From: Basidiobolus meristosporus CBS 931.73
Lineage: Eukaryota > Basidiobolomycota > Basidiobolomycetes > Basidiobolales > Basidiobolaceae
Length of the DNA: 64,000 nt
Direction: 5' to 3'
Assembly: GCA_002104905.1 (NCBI GenBank)
Contig: MCFE01000227.1
Coordinates: forward strand, 1 to 64,000
Notes under the pieces: generated by a model
Database searches by the model: none
What the model saw: the letters and a program-made list of their open reading frames with translations, nothing else
What the model was told of the DNA's origin: nothing
In this document: positions 8,599 through 19,509 of the stretch, one piece after another
How the letters are laid out: each line of letters starts with the position of its first letter
Numbering within the stretch: position 1 is the first letter of the stretch
Translations under genes and position numbers: made by a program

Positions 8599-11500
8599 TC
8601 AGCCCTTCAAGGATGTTTTTTTGGCCGAGAATGGCCGACTCAACTGGTCAGGCTTGTGGAGTAATGCTTGGTGGGCATCCGCTTCGCACAACCTGCGTCC
8701 GTCGTGGGTATAGTAAACCTCCAGCGTCTGCTCACATACCTAGGGAATATCCGTCGATGTTAGCGATGGGCCCCTGCAAACCGATTCTCACACCTCGACA
8801 GTTCCTTACCGAGCAAACAAAGCACTCCGAATGGAACCTTCCCTCAGCGGTTTCCATGCATAGCCCTTCGATTGGCTGGGAGCATTCGACGCACAACGAA
8901 TGGTTCACCTCATGATAGTGCTGACAGCAATACGGGGTATTCTGGTGGATGTAGAATCTCCGATCCGGGAAGGGCTTTCGGCAAGTCTACGAAAGAAGCG
9001 GGATCCCCGTGTTAGCGCAAGGCAACATTGCAGACTTCTCTAGCCGCACCCCAATGAATCCATTGATATGTCCCACTTCTTACCTGGCATCCGAAGCATT
9101 GCGGGTGCCATTGGGCTCCGAGCGCCTTGATCGTCTTTTTCCCAATGGGTTTGGCACAGCCATGGCATTTCGGAAGTATCAGCAGGGCGTAGTCCATAGA
9201 GCAGTACACCTTCCCTTGATGCTCGACGAAGCCTGCCTCTGGCCTGACTGGCTCCTTGCAGTGGAAGCAACACAGGTGCCCGGGATGCCAAAGGGAGTCT
9301 AGGGCGGAGAAGCACTCACCGAGTATGGCAGAATCGCTTTGAGGCCGGATTAGTGGTTGTGCTTATCAAGCGGAGGGAGGGTTTACGCTGAGAGGACAGG
9401 CGTCGGGGCGTGGGGAAGGGCTGAAGTCACTTACCAGCCTGGGCAGATCGGAGCGCTTGCGGCCTTGTAATCCGCATCACAGTACAGGCCATTTCCGTCG
9501 AACCGGGCACTGGCCAGATCCAAGGGCTCGGAGCATACCAAACATTTGAAACAAACCTGGTGGAATGACTAGGTCGGTTGAAAAAGAAAAAGAAAAGAGA
9601 ATTGCTTTAGGTTTCTAACAAAATCCCAATTAACTTTCGTTGGATGACGAATCCACGGGGATTCCCCCTGTTTTCTGCGTGCTTACCTTGCCATCTAGTT
9701 CCACGCTCGCCTCATGCCCCGACACCCGCTTGGCGCACCTCTCGCACTCCCTGGATGCCTGATCCACCGCTTCGAACTCGAACAGCTCCGGCTTGATGGA
9801 TGGTTTGGCTTCGTTTCGATCGCGGCCATGTGGCTTGGCTTGCATTTGGTATTGATCGTATTTCGCTCGGTGTTGCTCCATGGTCCGGTGACTCGTCGAC
9901 TGGGATCTCTCCTGCGAATGCTTCGTGGTTGGGATCGGGTCTCTGTCGCTCGATACCGCATCTGGGCCACTCTCATCACCACCACGGCCACCCCGGATGA
10001 TGATCGGTTTGTTGGACAGAGCGATACCGGAGGGCTTGGGGCTACATTGGGGGGAGGAGAGGACAGACCTCGGCTGTACCTCGCGGGTATTGATGGCTTT
10101 CTGGGGGGCGTTTTGCGTTGTTTGGCTGTCTTGATGAGCTGGGCCATGCGGTGGGCTCGTCCTCGGCGATGTCTCTTCTGGCTTTCTCACAACGCTCGGG
10201 TACGGGATGGTCGGCTTGGTGGGTACTGGGTGTGGGCCACCGCCGCGCTTAACGCCGCCCCCTCCCCCGGTGATGGTCTTCTTCGTTGGAAGCGGGTCCA
10301 AGACGTGTCCACCTGCGAGCGCGCTCGGGTTTCCAACTGGATTTCCGCTCTTTTGCACGGGCGATGGGCCTTTCCCGCCCAGCGGCCGAGATGGTGGTTT
10401 AAGCATGGATTTAGGTGGTTCGGTGGTAGATCTGCTTGGCGGAGAGGTGGGCTTACCCCTCTCTACTGGCTTGGGCAACTGAGACTCCTTGCTCATGGCA
10501 GGTATGGTCGTCACTTGCGATAGCTTCGACTGGGGGATCTGAGTGGGGCGAGGTAAGCCGGAGCCACCTTTGGGGCCGGATGATTTCTGCGGTGCCATCG
10601 ATTTATTGCCTAGGCTGGGTCTCAACAACCGAGAGTTGCCGGGTGTCGCGGGCTTCCGGGATGCGTCCGGCCTGGTGGAAATGGTTGGTTCCTCTCCAGG
10701 TTTGCCGCTCGAATGGACCAGGGCGCTCAGTGGCAAAGAGTCTTTGTCGTTAAACAGCGATTCCGGCGCTTTGGTATTGAACACCGATCCAGGTGGTGGT
10801 AGACCTCTCGCGGAGGCACTGGGCCTGGGGGCATCCTGCTTGCTTCGCATGTCTTTCGCGTTGCCGTTACCGTTTGGGATCGGCATAGGCCTATTCGACT
10901 CGGCCAGGGATCTGATGGCCCCTTCTTTCTGGTTGGCAGTGGGGGCCCTGATCTTCGTTGGGGGCTGGAGGATTTTGGTGGGTGGCTTGGGCTTCAAATG
11001 GCTGGTGAGGCTGGGCTCGGCCTTGGTTTTGACTGGATGGGCGACTTTCGCCTCGTCCGTCATGGGCTTCGATTTTCTGGGCGTTGCCGCGGGCTGTCCA
11101 CGATCAGCATCGGGCCTGTGTGGAGCGCAGTTTTAGCGATGGTTGGGTGCGGGCGCTAGTACATTAACCAACTTACCCAGCGGTCGTTGGACGTCGAAAG
11201 CCAGCGTCTGTTGGGACGCTTTTTTTGACCGTATCCCGCTCCACCCGCTCCCTCGTGTCGGCCTGGTCCTTGGTCAGGAGGTCGTTATAGATGTTGAGGA
11301 AATCCAATGGGTTCTTCATCCCATTCTCGATGAACTCCTCTCCGTTCGTTGCTGGCGAGCTGGGCTGACTCTCTGGCTCGTCGTAATCATCCGAGTCGAT
11401 CGAGTATATGCTTGACTTACGAAATTGAAACGTTGGGAACTTCTCTATGGGTGCACGATTGGAAATGTTAGCAAACGAGACGAGGAAGTGCGCAGGACGG

Positions 11501-11840
11501 GCAGTAGCCCCGACCGGTTCTATGCAAGAATCATCAGTGGCTACCTGAGAATATGTCCTGCTCCGCGGAACTCTCTTTCAGTAGCAGAAGGGATTCTAGT
11601 TGTCCAAGACAAGGGAATGGATCCAAAGTTAGTGAGGGAACTAGCAACATCCACCACCGAATATTCCCGAATGGTGGTTGGATGCAGAAGAGGTGGAGAC
11701 GGTCTGCCTTTACCCTGGTCTATGGAGCTTCTCGGGGAACACTTGTGCTCTTCTAGGAATAGCAAATCCACCTCCTGTCCACAGTCGGTGCATTTGATGG
11801 TAGGCAAAACGTCTCGAATATGGATATCTTCTACATTCAT
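8599..11840 (-). CDS. paxillin-like protein with four LIM domains, eight exons, 859 aa
   Basis: Exons (minus strand): 11840-11714, 11595-11545, 11444-11177, 11115-9687, 9568-9435, 9336-9084, 8986-8810, 8739-8599. The sum is 2580 nt, 859 aa plus stop, with all splice phases agreeing. An N-terminal CxxC...HxC motif (C17, C20, H32, C34; LPTIKCTDCGQEV) resembles the start of fungal LIM proteins. Residues about 150-600 are low-complexity, rich in Pro, Ser, Lys and Gly and probably disordered. Four LIM zinc-finger pairs follow: 606-658, 667-719, 727-779 and 786-836 (for example CERC, CPGC, CHGC, CVEC as first cysteine pairs). Paxillin and yeast/fission-yeast Pxl1 are scaffolds at adhesion sites or the division ring. 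A role in septation or polarised growth is by family analogy. Introns are 61-118 nt; introns 2 and 7 have clear GCTAAC-type branch sites. Pxl1 itself usually has fewer LIM domains. Confidence 0.88.
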
Positions 11841-13600
11841 GGCGCTACTTGGGTGACAGTCTGACAGTACCCACACAAATTCTCACGGGACTGTTCCACG
11901 GTTCGAACGACGGAGCAGAAGAGCAAGGAAAATCGGAGGGAAGGGAGGCTGGATGGTCACAACTAATGGGATTCGGGTTGTTCAGGAAGTTTCAGCTGGG
12001 ATGGAAGTTAAGGAGCAAAAGAAGTAAGGAGGGGATGCATCAACAAATAAATCTCTCATGGATGCGCGCTTGTCAGCCATCTATACATCTATACGGCCGC
12101 TTGCAAACTGGAACTAACTTGAGTGACCGGGCATCAACCCAATCGAATTCGCCCCCTTGATTCGCATCCAAATAATTTCCCTTGGCCGCAGTTTCATCCG
12201 GTCGAATTCGATCATGTCCCCCCTGCCCATCCGCCTCCCATTTACGCCCTTCGGTCCTCGAATGCTGTGGCGGGGGTCGTTTGGGGTGCGCGGTGGAGAG
12301 GAGGCAGACGCGAGCTGAGCCGCATCCTATGCCTTCCCGGCGCTTCCGAGGGAAGGCATGGGGCAACCGATAATATACATCCGTACATGCGGGTGCAGGG
12401 AATCCACCTGGACGGGGTCCCAGTTGCATGGCAGTATCGAGACCCACTGCAGTGTGCTGTATCCCATCAACACTGGATTCATTCACCCCGTAAACAAGCA
12501 GTAGGCCGCCTTTTGGAGTTGCTGGCCGGCCATTGCACATGCCCACTCTGACCGATGCTGGAGTGTCAGTGTAAGTGTAAGTATCGGCGTAAGCGTAAGC
12601 GAAGTGAATCCATGAAATTGCTGGCCAGGAGCTTTGCATACGGCCTAACCTCCGGTGGCTTATCCTAGCAACCATGTGATCCCCCTGGCCACTCTGATCG
12701 AATGTTCCTGAGGTTTCATATCCTCCGCTGTGACATCCGGTGACGCTGACCGAACTAGCTCCTAACGGAGGTTAAATACCCATGTTGATCACTCAGTCCT
12801 GAGTCCAAGTTGACTTCATCGACCATATACTCCCCAGGGGAGATGGCTATATTGGATAGCCTATCTGGCCACCATCATTCCTGATACACCACCCGTCTCC
12901 CATGCCCAGCTGCAGGCCTCAATTCTCGGGCCAGCCATGTCTGGCTTGCGTCCCTATCGCTGCACTTCATCTGCCATATAGTCCTTCGTTCGCAATTCGC
13001 CTGGTCTACCGGGGATTTCGGTCGCATATACCCGGCTCATTGGACTTCAAGTGGCTGCCAGCTGTCCCTGCCAAGTCAGAATAACTCCGCTGGTCGGGTG
13101 GACGAAGCCACGATATTCCCGGGTGGAGGAGAATCCCAAATGCTCTAAGCCATATGACCGGTTCGGCTATTTTTCCATCTGACCAGTGTCTCTTGACTAG
13201 TCGTGGGGCTAGGTACATCTCCGATTATCCTGCGCCTCCTTTATAGCCAGCTTCGAAATGTTACGGTGCCCCAGGTGCGTGTCAATGGTGGAATCGCCAA
13301 CGCCAGCCCACTCAAGATATCAATCCGGATCCATCATCTGGCGCAGCTTGGATTGCTCCTACTTCACAATATAATAGGTTCCAGTCATGGAACCCCATTG
13401 ACCGACCATCTTCCCGGCAAGGTCCCTCCTTAACAAACCAGCCGCGCAGGGCTTCATTTCGCACAAGGGAAGTACAATGGACCAAAGATTCCCTGCAGTA
13501 GAACATCACCCACGTTTCCAGTGACAGCCGGTTTTTCGCTTACTCTTATCACCATAACCACCAAATCACTGGGGCCGTTCCCATGACCAAGCCAAAATGA
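11841..13600. other. upstream region of the LIM gene; no other gene recognised
   Basis: GC-rich like the rest of the island. It contains a CT-rich tract on the minus strand (about 12011-12035) that could belong to the LIM promoter, and a short array of GTAAGT/GTAAGC units at about 12567-12602. Frames of up to 200 codons can be drawn on the minus strand at 12073-12675, but they show no motif and partly translate the short repeat. I do not support a gene here. Confidence 0.4.
12567..12602 (+). repeat. short imperfect tandem repeat (GTAAGY units)
   Basis: Five close repeats of GTAAGT or GTAAGC with 0-5 nt between them, in the otherwise non-repetitive upstream region of the LIM gene. Confidence 0.6.
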
Positions 13601-14044
13601 CACCCTGTGGCAGAGATTGAATCGATGAGATACACTTATTCAGTGGAGTAAAGCATAGAATTTGGGGATCCTAAAGGTTGCTCTCCAGGAACGTGAGTTT
13701 AATCATCATGATCACCAAGGTTTATGAGTATTTCTTACTAATGCAAGTCACTACACATACTACAGAGTCTTTTCTTCCGCTGCCTATGCATTCAAACAAT
13801 GCGTTTTAGCCTACACACAAGCACCTGAGAGGCGTCAGATGTTTCTCCCCTCTTGACTTGAGCACCACATGGTCACTTAGATTATAGTCCACATATTGTA
13901 GTGAGCTCTGCCATAATATCTCACCAGGACATACATGGAATATTTCACCAAAATACTGGACGCCTGCCACTTCAGATTTTATGGCTTTGAACTAAGTGCC
14001 CCAGACTTTGCACATTTGTTGTTGGAACCTTTTTACCCATGCTG
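13601..14044. other. transition from gene island to repeat region
   Basis: CpG content falls within this interval and the sequence becomes AT-rich with frequent TG and CA. I could not assign it to a specific element. Confidence 0.4.
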
Positions 14045-15420
14045 TGCTCTAAGAGTTTTTGAGCTATTGGAGGTATTTGGGAAAACCAGTAGAGTATATG
14101 GTTCCCATTTGGTGGTTTATCAAATGTGAAAGTATCATTTGTACTTTTACATGATCAGAGAAAAACAAGCACTCAGAATCTGCTCACAAAGGTACCAAGC
14201 ACCTGTGAGTATAGTACTGAGATCTGTGAGGTTGCAGGTATCTGACACTATGATGAAATAATTGGAGTTTCAATAATGAATTTGCACTGAGTTCTTTGAC
14301 ATTTGCGCAGCATGATGTTAGTAACTTTTCAGGTGTAGTGTAATGATCCCAAACACTCCCACTCAACTAGGTTTTCAGATAAACCAGGCTCAACAGAGAT
14401 CTACAGTACTCAAAGTTGTCTCTTGCCATCAATTTTGTGAATATATATTTGATCATTTTGTTGCTAGGACAGTGTGTTAGGTTGGCTGGGCTATTCTCTC
14501 TAGCTCCGTGGATGAAATGCTGTTGGACACTGATGCTCCAAGTTCTAGGTTAATAGGTAGATTTTCTACTGTAATTCAAGTACCTTAACTCCTTGTGAAA
14601 TAAATATGTAAATTGCTTTTGTCCAATAAATAAGTTGTTAAGAGCTAACATAGCCATATTGCTTTGATTGCAGCCTTACTGACTGCCACTGGCTCTGACT
14701 TGGGGATGGAAAGTACCACATTTGGTTGCTTTCCTGAAATCCAGGAGATTGCTTCTTTCCAGGAAAGAAAGGTGTGCCATGATACATCTACTGCTTTCTA
14801 AGCTTTGGGCACTAGGGTATCTTGAAAGGTCCTATTCTGAAATGTTGACATTAAGCCCAATACAGTTAAAGCCACTTTGCTCTTTCTTCTGCTACTCCAA
14901 AACCACTTCCCCTTTGCCTTTAGGACAGTATTCTTCTGCCATGACAATGCCCTAGAGACCTTGTTTTTGTATCAGCATCTACATATTTGCCTTCCAGACT
15001 TGGTAGACACATACATCCAGCTATTGAGCCAGGAGAAAAAATACAGTGACTGCAGTAGTACCCATTCCAGCAAGTTGTGACTTGGGGCTTGTACCCATTT
15101 GTAAGTATCTGAGAGCACAAGTAGTGTTTGTGGCTTTCACTTAGCAGTATATCAAAAGTTGGAGTAGTATCTATACTGCTACATGCTGGTAGCCAAAAAA
15201 GTTCCTGTTGACTTTTTTGAGAGGTCTGCAGAGCATACACGCAAAGTTTGGGTTAGCTTCAACAACCTTGAGAAATGGCTTGATCTGAATACCGGAGATT
15301 GCGGCGCAAATATTCCAAATAAATACCAACAACAAATTTGAGCAAATTCTCTGCAGTTTTTAGGCAATGATATTAGTGGCTAAGTTAGGTGAATGTATAG
15401 CTCAATGCCAAAATTTTCAT
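14045..15420 (-). mobile_element. decayed, internally deleted copia element
   Basis: Minus-strand order is LTR (about 15090-15420), gag start (about 14680-15090, resembling 2641-2999 in DNA sequence), RNase H tail (about 14385-14475, IFTKLMARDNFEYCRSLLSL) and a second LTR (about 14045-14370, resembling 3005-3470). Everything between gag and the end of RNase H is missing. The two LTRs are too diverged to show clean ends, so this is an old insertion. Confidence 0.65.
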
Positions 15421-17050
15421 CAAAAGTTGCCATTATGAAATGCCTGGCAGACAGGCTTATTGGCCTTATATCAGTCCTAGAGTTTAGGACTTAAGATACG
15501 ACTACAGATTATATATGTGTAAGGCTTTCAGATCAAGAGTCAAGAGTATCAAAGACCAAAAAACTGTAAGAGGAATGTGACATAATAAGCAATGGTGAAA
15601 ATGAAATGTTATTACAGAAATGATGTTGGATGATGAAAAGACTCAGCTTCAAGGCCACCACTGGTTTAGGCTGGACTAGGACTTAGTAATGACTATTTAC
15701 ACACTCCAGGAGACTCTTGGGCCATCAGTCAGCCTGAATTAGTGCACAAGAATACTCCAGAAATGTTAATTCCATTATTACAAGGCAGAAGATCCAACCA
15801 GATTAGAAATGGCAAATAGCACTAAAAAAATGATAGCAAAACATAGTCTTTACCTACTCAGGCTGTACCAGCAAGCCCCCAGCAGTGAAGGAGGTTCCAA
15901 ATAGTCCCCAGGCAATTTTTTAAAGTGCTGCAATGACTGGGGAACATCAGCACTGATGGAATGCTTTCACTTAGTCCAGCTATCAATCAGCCTTCAACTA
16001 ATTGGATGTTGAGGAGTCTTCAAGAAAAATTATATCACTTTTGGTACAGCTCAAGGATACCAAGAAAGCCTTGCTGCCAAAGAGTACTCCTAAATGCAAG
16101 GACTGAGCCACACCAAAATCTCTCACTGATAAGTAAGTCTCATGTAATAATATTATATCTGGCTCTTGCTACAAACATGAGATTCCATTGACCAAAGGGG
16201 TATAAAAGTGGCATTATTGATAGGGAGATTCATGAGGATGTTCATACATGCTGCCTGGCAGTTTTGCTGACCTAGACCACCCCACTTGATCTGCAGACTT
16301 GAAATATCTCTTTATATTATTGAGCAATCACCAAGAGCCTAAAATTGGGTCTCAGATCTTGATTTAGAATCTCTGTATTTGCAAATGATACAATAATGAC
16401 TCCAGTTTCAACTAAAAGCTAGGTGCTAAAAATCCAGGCTCATTAGCACTATATCATGATGACCTTACTACTGCAGCCAAAAGTTGGAATATTTTGGAAT
16501 AATCCAATGCCAGTCTGTCTTAGAAGTCTAACAAACTTGAGAAAGGAGAGCTCAGTGACCACTTTGGAATACTATTCTTCACCACTCAGAGTGTCTAAAT
16601 CTGGTATCCAGCTACTCTTTTCTGGTATTCAGCTACTCTTTACTTCTATCAAACTGCAAATATTGAAAATATGAGGCTAAAACACCAGCAAAATGCTATT
16701 AAAGTGCCCCCAGCTTTTAAATCAATAAAATTCAAACCTGAGGTTTGCAAAGAAGCCAGTAAAATATCATTGTAATACTGTTGAAATGCCAGTTGTGGGT
16801 CAACATAAGTTCTATATATGCAGCTTTTCATATAGTGCCCAGGAATCCCTATACTCAGGACACATGCACCTGGGACCTTCCTAGCCATATTCTACAGACA
16901 TGTTCTGGTAAGATCATATTGGATTGTTGAAGCAGCCTTTACATCAAATAAATTAATAGGTGAAAGATGGACAATCTAATAACATTCCTGCCAAAATCTC
17001 ACAATATCATCTTAGCCTCAACTGTTACATTGAGTGCTTATTGGAAAGTA
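15421..17050. other. AT-rich degenerate DNA, not assigned
   Basis: CpG-poor sequence with only short open frames and no motif I can name. A 20-nt direct repeat (about 16598-16641, CTGGTATYCAGCTACTCTTT twice) is the only local structure. It is probably old transposon sequence. Confidence 0.4.
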
Positions 17051-17059
17051 GTTACATTA

Positions 17060-18115
17060 CTGCCTGAGGCTGTGTTTCCAACTCTTGAGAAACAGCTTTT
17101 GTCTTGTTAGTAATTCTTCTTGGCTATGATGGGATTCAGTCTGTTCTGGAATGACAGCATTAATTGGTAAGAGCTGCAGCATCTGTCTCACACTTCCCTG
17201 TCTCTGGCGTTAGTGAACTTTTTTCTCATTGCCTTTACCTCTCTCACTGCCAAATATTTCACTGTTACTTTCACTGAGAGCTTCTTGTTTCACACTACAC
17301 TTTTTCTTTGATAAATGCTGCACTGATGCATCTGTTTCTGCCTGCTTCTCCTGTGTCAGCACTCTTCCGGCACCTTGATGTTTCTTTGCCACTTGCTTGA
17401 AACTTTCAGCCTTGCTTGGGAGATGTTCCTGAGGGAGCTGCCTCTGTATAGTAATTGCAACCATATTCTACTGCATTTTATGGTTTCTGCTATACTTGAG
17501 GCACTTTCTTAGCATACAAATGTGGGCACAAGATCTATTACTTACTGGAATCCAGGATATTGTACATGGAGCATATTAAGCACATATTGCTTAGCCTTGA
17601 ATTCCTTATGGTCATATGATATACTGGCCTTAAGGTGAAGCTATGCTTGACTACTAACTGCCTCTGAAACATTATCCCACTCTTAATTATTGGACTCAAT
17701 TGTATCATGGATCTTCAATGTTGTTTGACCTCAAGGCTGGGTTATTAAAATCACAGTCTCTCCCTTTCATGCTGTCTTAGATTTTTCTGTGTGCTTGATC
17801 TCTGAGTGCTGCTAGTGTGTATTAAGGACTTTTTGGTGTTCTCCTGCTTTTGCATTGGGAAATTACTTGGTTATTGGCTATGACATTAATCCACTTGAGT
17901 TCCTTCTTTGCAGCCTATGTATGGTGTTCTCTATCTGGGATATTGGCTGCTCTACACATATTATCCACTCATCCTGCCTCAGGATCATTTTCTGATTTCT
18001 CTAGCCCATTACTTCAATCCTATTTGCCACTTCACCTAACTGCTTCATTTATGCTTTTGTATGTACTGGTATCATACTTGCTAATAATAGTGGTAGTGAT
18101 GTTACAATGGTCATT
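17060..18115 (-). pseudogene. accessory ORF of the Plavaka-type family, fragment
   Basis: The minus-strand translation matches the accessory ORF of copies A and E. One ~70-aa repeat unit lies at 17210-17464 (HQGAGRVLTQEKQAETDAS, then QEALSESNSE), followed towards 18115 by the region that precedes the coiled-coil part. The gene's N-terminal part continues beyond the foldback element, at 19173-19290. Multiple stops. I do not recognise the function. Confidence 0.65.
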
Positions 18116-19172
18116 AGACTTGTTCCATTGGATAGTGCCACATTGAGCCGTGAGTGCCAATTGCAATGGAATGCTTGTAATAGTCTAGAGGTTTTCTCCT
18201 TCAAGGTTGGAAATTCTTGATCTTTCAAATGTGTATAACAGTAGCAATAGCAATATAAAGAAATCAGTATAATATTGGCTTTGTGATATTTTAGTGATGG
18301 AATACTCTTCATCACCATAGCTCCTCAAGTTCTCAGTCAAATAGGCAATTGAGAAAATCTGTGGAGCAGCAAGCTGACCATAGTTTTTAGGCAGATGAGA
18401 ATGTAGCATGTGCAGTACCTCTGGTAAAACACCAGCAAATGGACTTGTTCCGTTAGATAGTGCCACATTGAGCCGTGAGTGCCAAATGATGCCATAGTGT
18501 GCCAGAGAGGTAAAGTGAGCCTATACTTGGCCACAGAGTGTGAAACATAGCTCTGCATTGTCATGTAAAGCAGCCCCTGTGTTTAAGCCATTGCGCAGGA
18601 GAAAATCCATTTTTTGACCTTTTTTTGTGGATCAATGTAGCTCAGGATGTTGAGAGTACAGGAGAACAGAAGATATGTGTCTGGTACTCAATACCCATGG
18701 CACTCTGAATCTAGCTCCTGTAGCTTGTATCATGTCACAAAAATGAATGGCACTATCTTGGTCCACTGGTACTATCTGGCACTATAAGTGCTTTGTATAG
18801 ATCTTACTTTAGGGCTAATATTTAAATATAGTGCCAGATAGTACCAGTGGACCAAGATAGTGCCATTCATTTTTGTGACATGATACAAGCTACAAGAGCT
18901 AGATTCAGAGTGCCATGGGTATTGAGTACCAGATGCATATCTTCAATCTGTTTGTGCTCTAACACATCCTGCACAACATTGATCCAAAAAAAAAGGTCAA
19001 AAAGTGATTTTCTCCAACACAATGGGTGAAACACAGGGGCTGCTTTGCATGAAGATGCAGAGCTATGTTTCACACTTTGTGGCCAGGTAGAGGCTCACTT
19101 TACCTCTCTGGCACACTATGGCATCATTTGGCACTCACGGCTCAATGTGGCACTATCTGACGGAACAAGTCC
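18116..19172. mobile_element. foldback MITE copy 1, rearranged
   Basis: Left end AGACTTG at 18116, preceded by ATT (18113-18115); right end CAAGTCC at 19172, followed by ATT (19173-19175). The standard body (18441-19172, 732 bp) has two inverted arms around a ~40-nt loop (18787-18826). Between the true left end (18116-18165) and this body, 275 bp of inverted right-flank DNA have been inserted (18166-18440). An uninterrupted paralogous site with a single ATT is at 46579-46581. Confidence 0.82.
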
Positions 19173-19447
19173 ATTTGCTGGTGTTTTACCAGAGGTACTG
19201 CACATGCTACATTCTCATCTGCCTAAAAACTATGGTCAGCTTGCTGCTCCACAGATTTTCTCAATTGCCTATTTGACTGAGAACTTGAGGAGCTATGGTG
19301 ATGAAGAGTATTCCATCACTACAATATCACAAAGCCAATATTATACTGATTTCTTTATATTGCTATTGCTACTGTTATACACATTTGAAAGATCAAGAAT
19401 TTCCAACCTTGAAGGAGAAAACCTCTAGACTATTACAAGCATTCCAT
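18166..19447. repeat. 1.28-kb palindrome
   Basis: Arms 18166-18786 and 18827-19447 (621 nt each) are near-perfect inverted copies around a 40-nt spacer. The symmetry extends 275 nt beyond the foldback element on each side. It ends abruptly: outside 18166 and 19447 the two sides are unrelated. The same peptides appear on opposite strands at 18185-18466 and 19045-19428. Confidence 0.9.
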
Positions 19448-19509
19448 CCAGAATATTATGCAACACAGAACATGCAGTAGTGAACACATGTCTGAAGTTA
19501 CAGCTCATT
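19294..19509 (+). repeat. 5' fragment of the 1.2-kb solo-LTR family
   Basis: Matches the first ~215 bp of the LTR at 43134-44364, starting TATGGTGATGAAGAGTATTCC against TGTGGTAATGGAAAGTATTCC. It is cut off by the Plavaka-type terminus CCCTATGG at 19510, so the transposon inserted into it. Part of it is mirrored at 18166-18319 in the palindrome. Confidence 0.65.

Noticed and set aside
9300-9325. GTGAGT as a splice donor in LIM exon 6
   Set aside because: Reading through gives LGECFSALDSLWHPGHLCC, the expected second half of a LIM domain; splicing there would destroy it.
9714-11136. Long open frames on the plus strand opposite the LIM gene
   Set aside because: They lie antisense to the GC-rich, low-complexity exon 4 (9687-11115), whose minus-strand frame connects by consistent splice phases to four LIM domains. 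The plus-strand frames have no motif.
12073-12675. A 200-codon minus-strand frame upstream of the LIM gene
   Set aside because: It partly translates the GTAAGY repeat (AYAYADTYTYTDT) and shows no motif, conserved splice sites or context supporting a gene.
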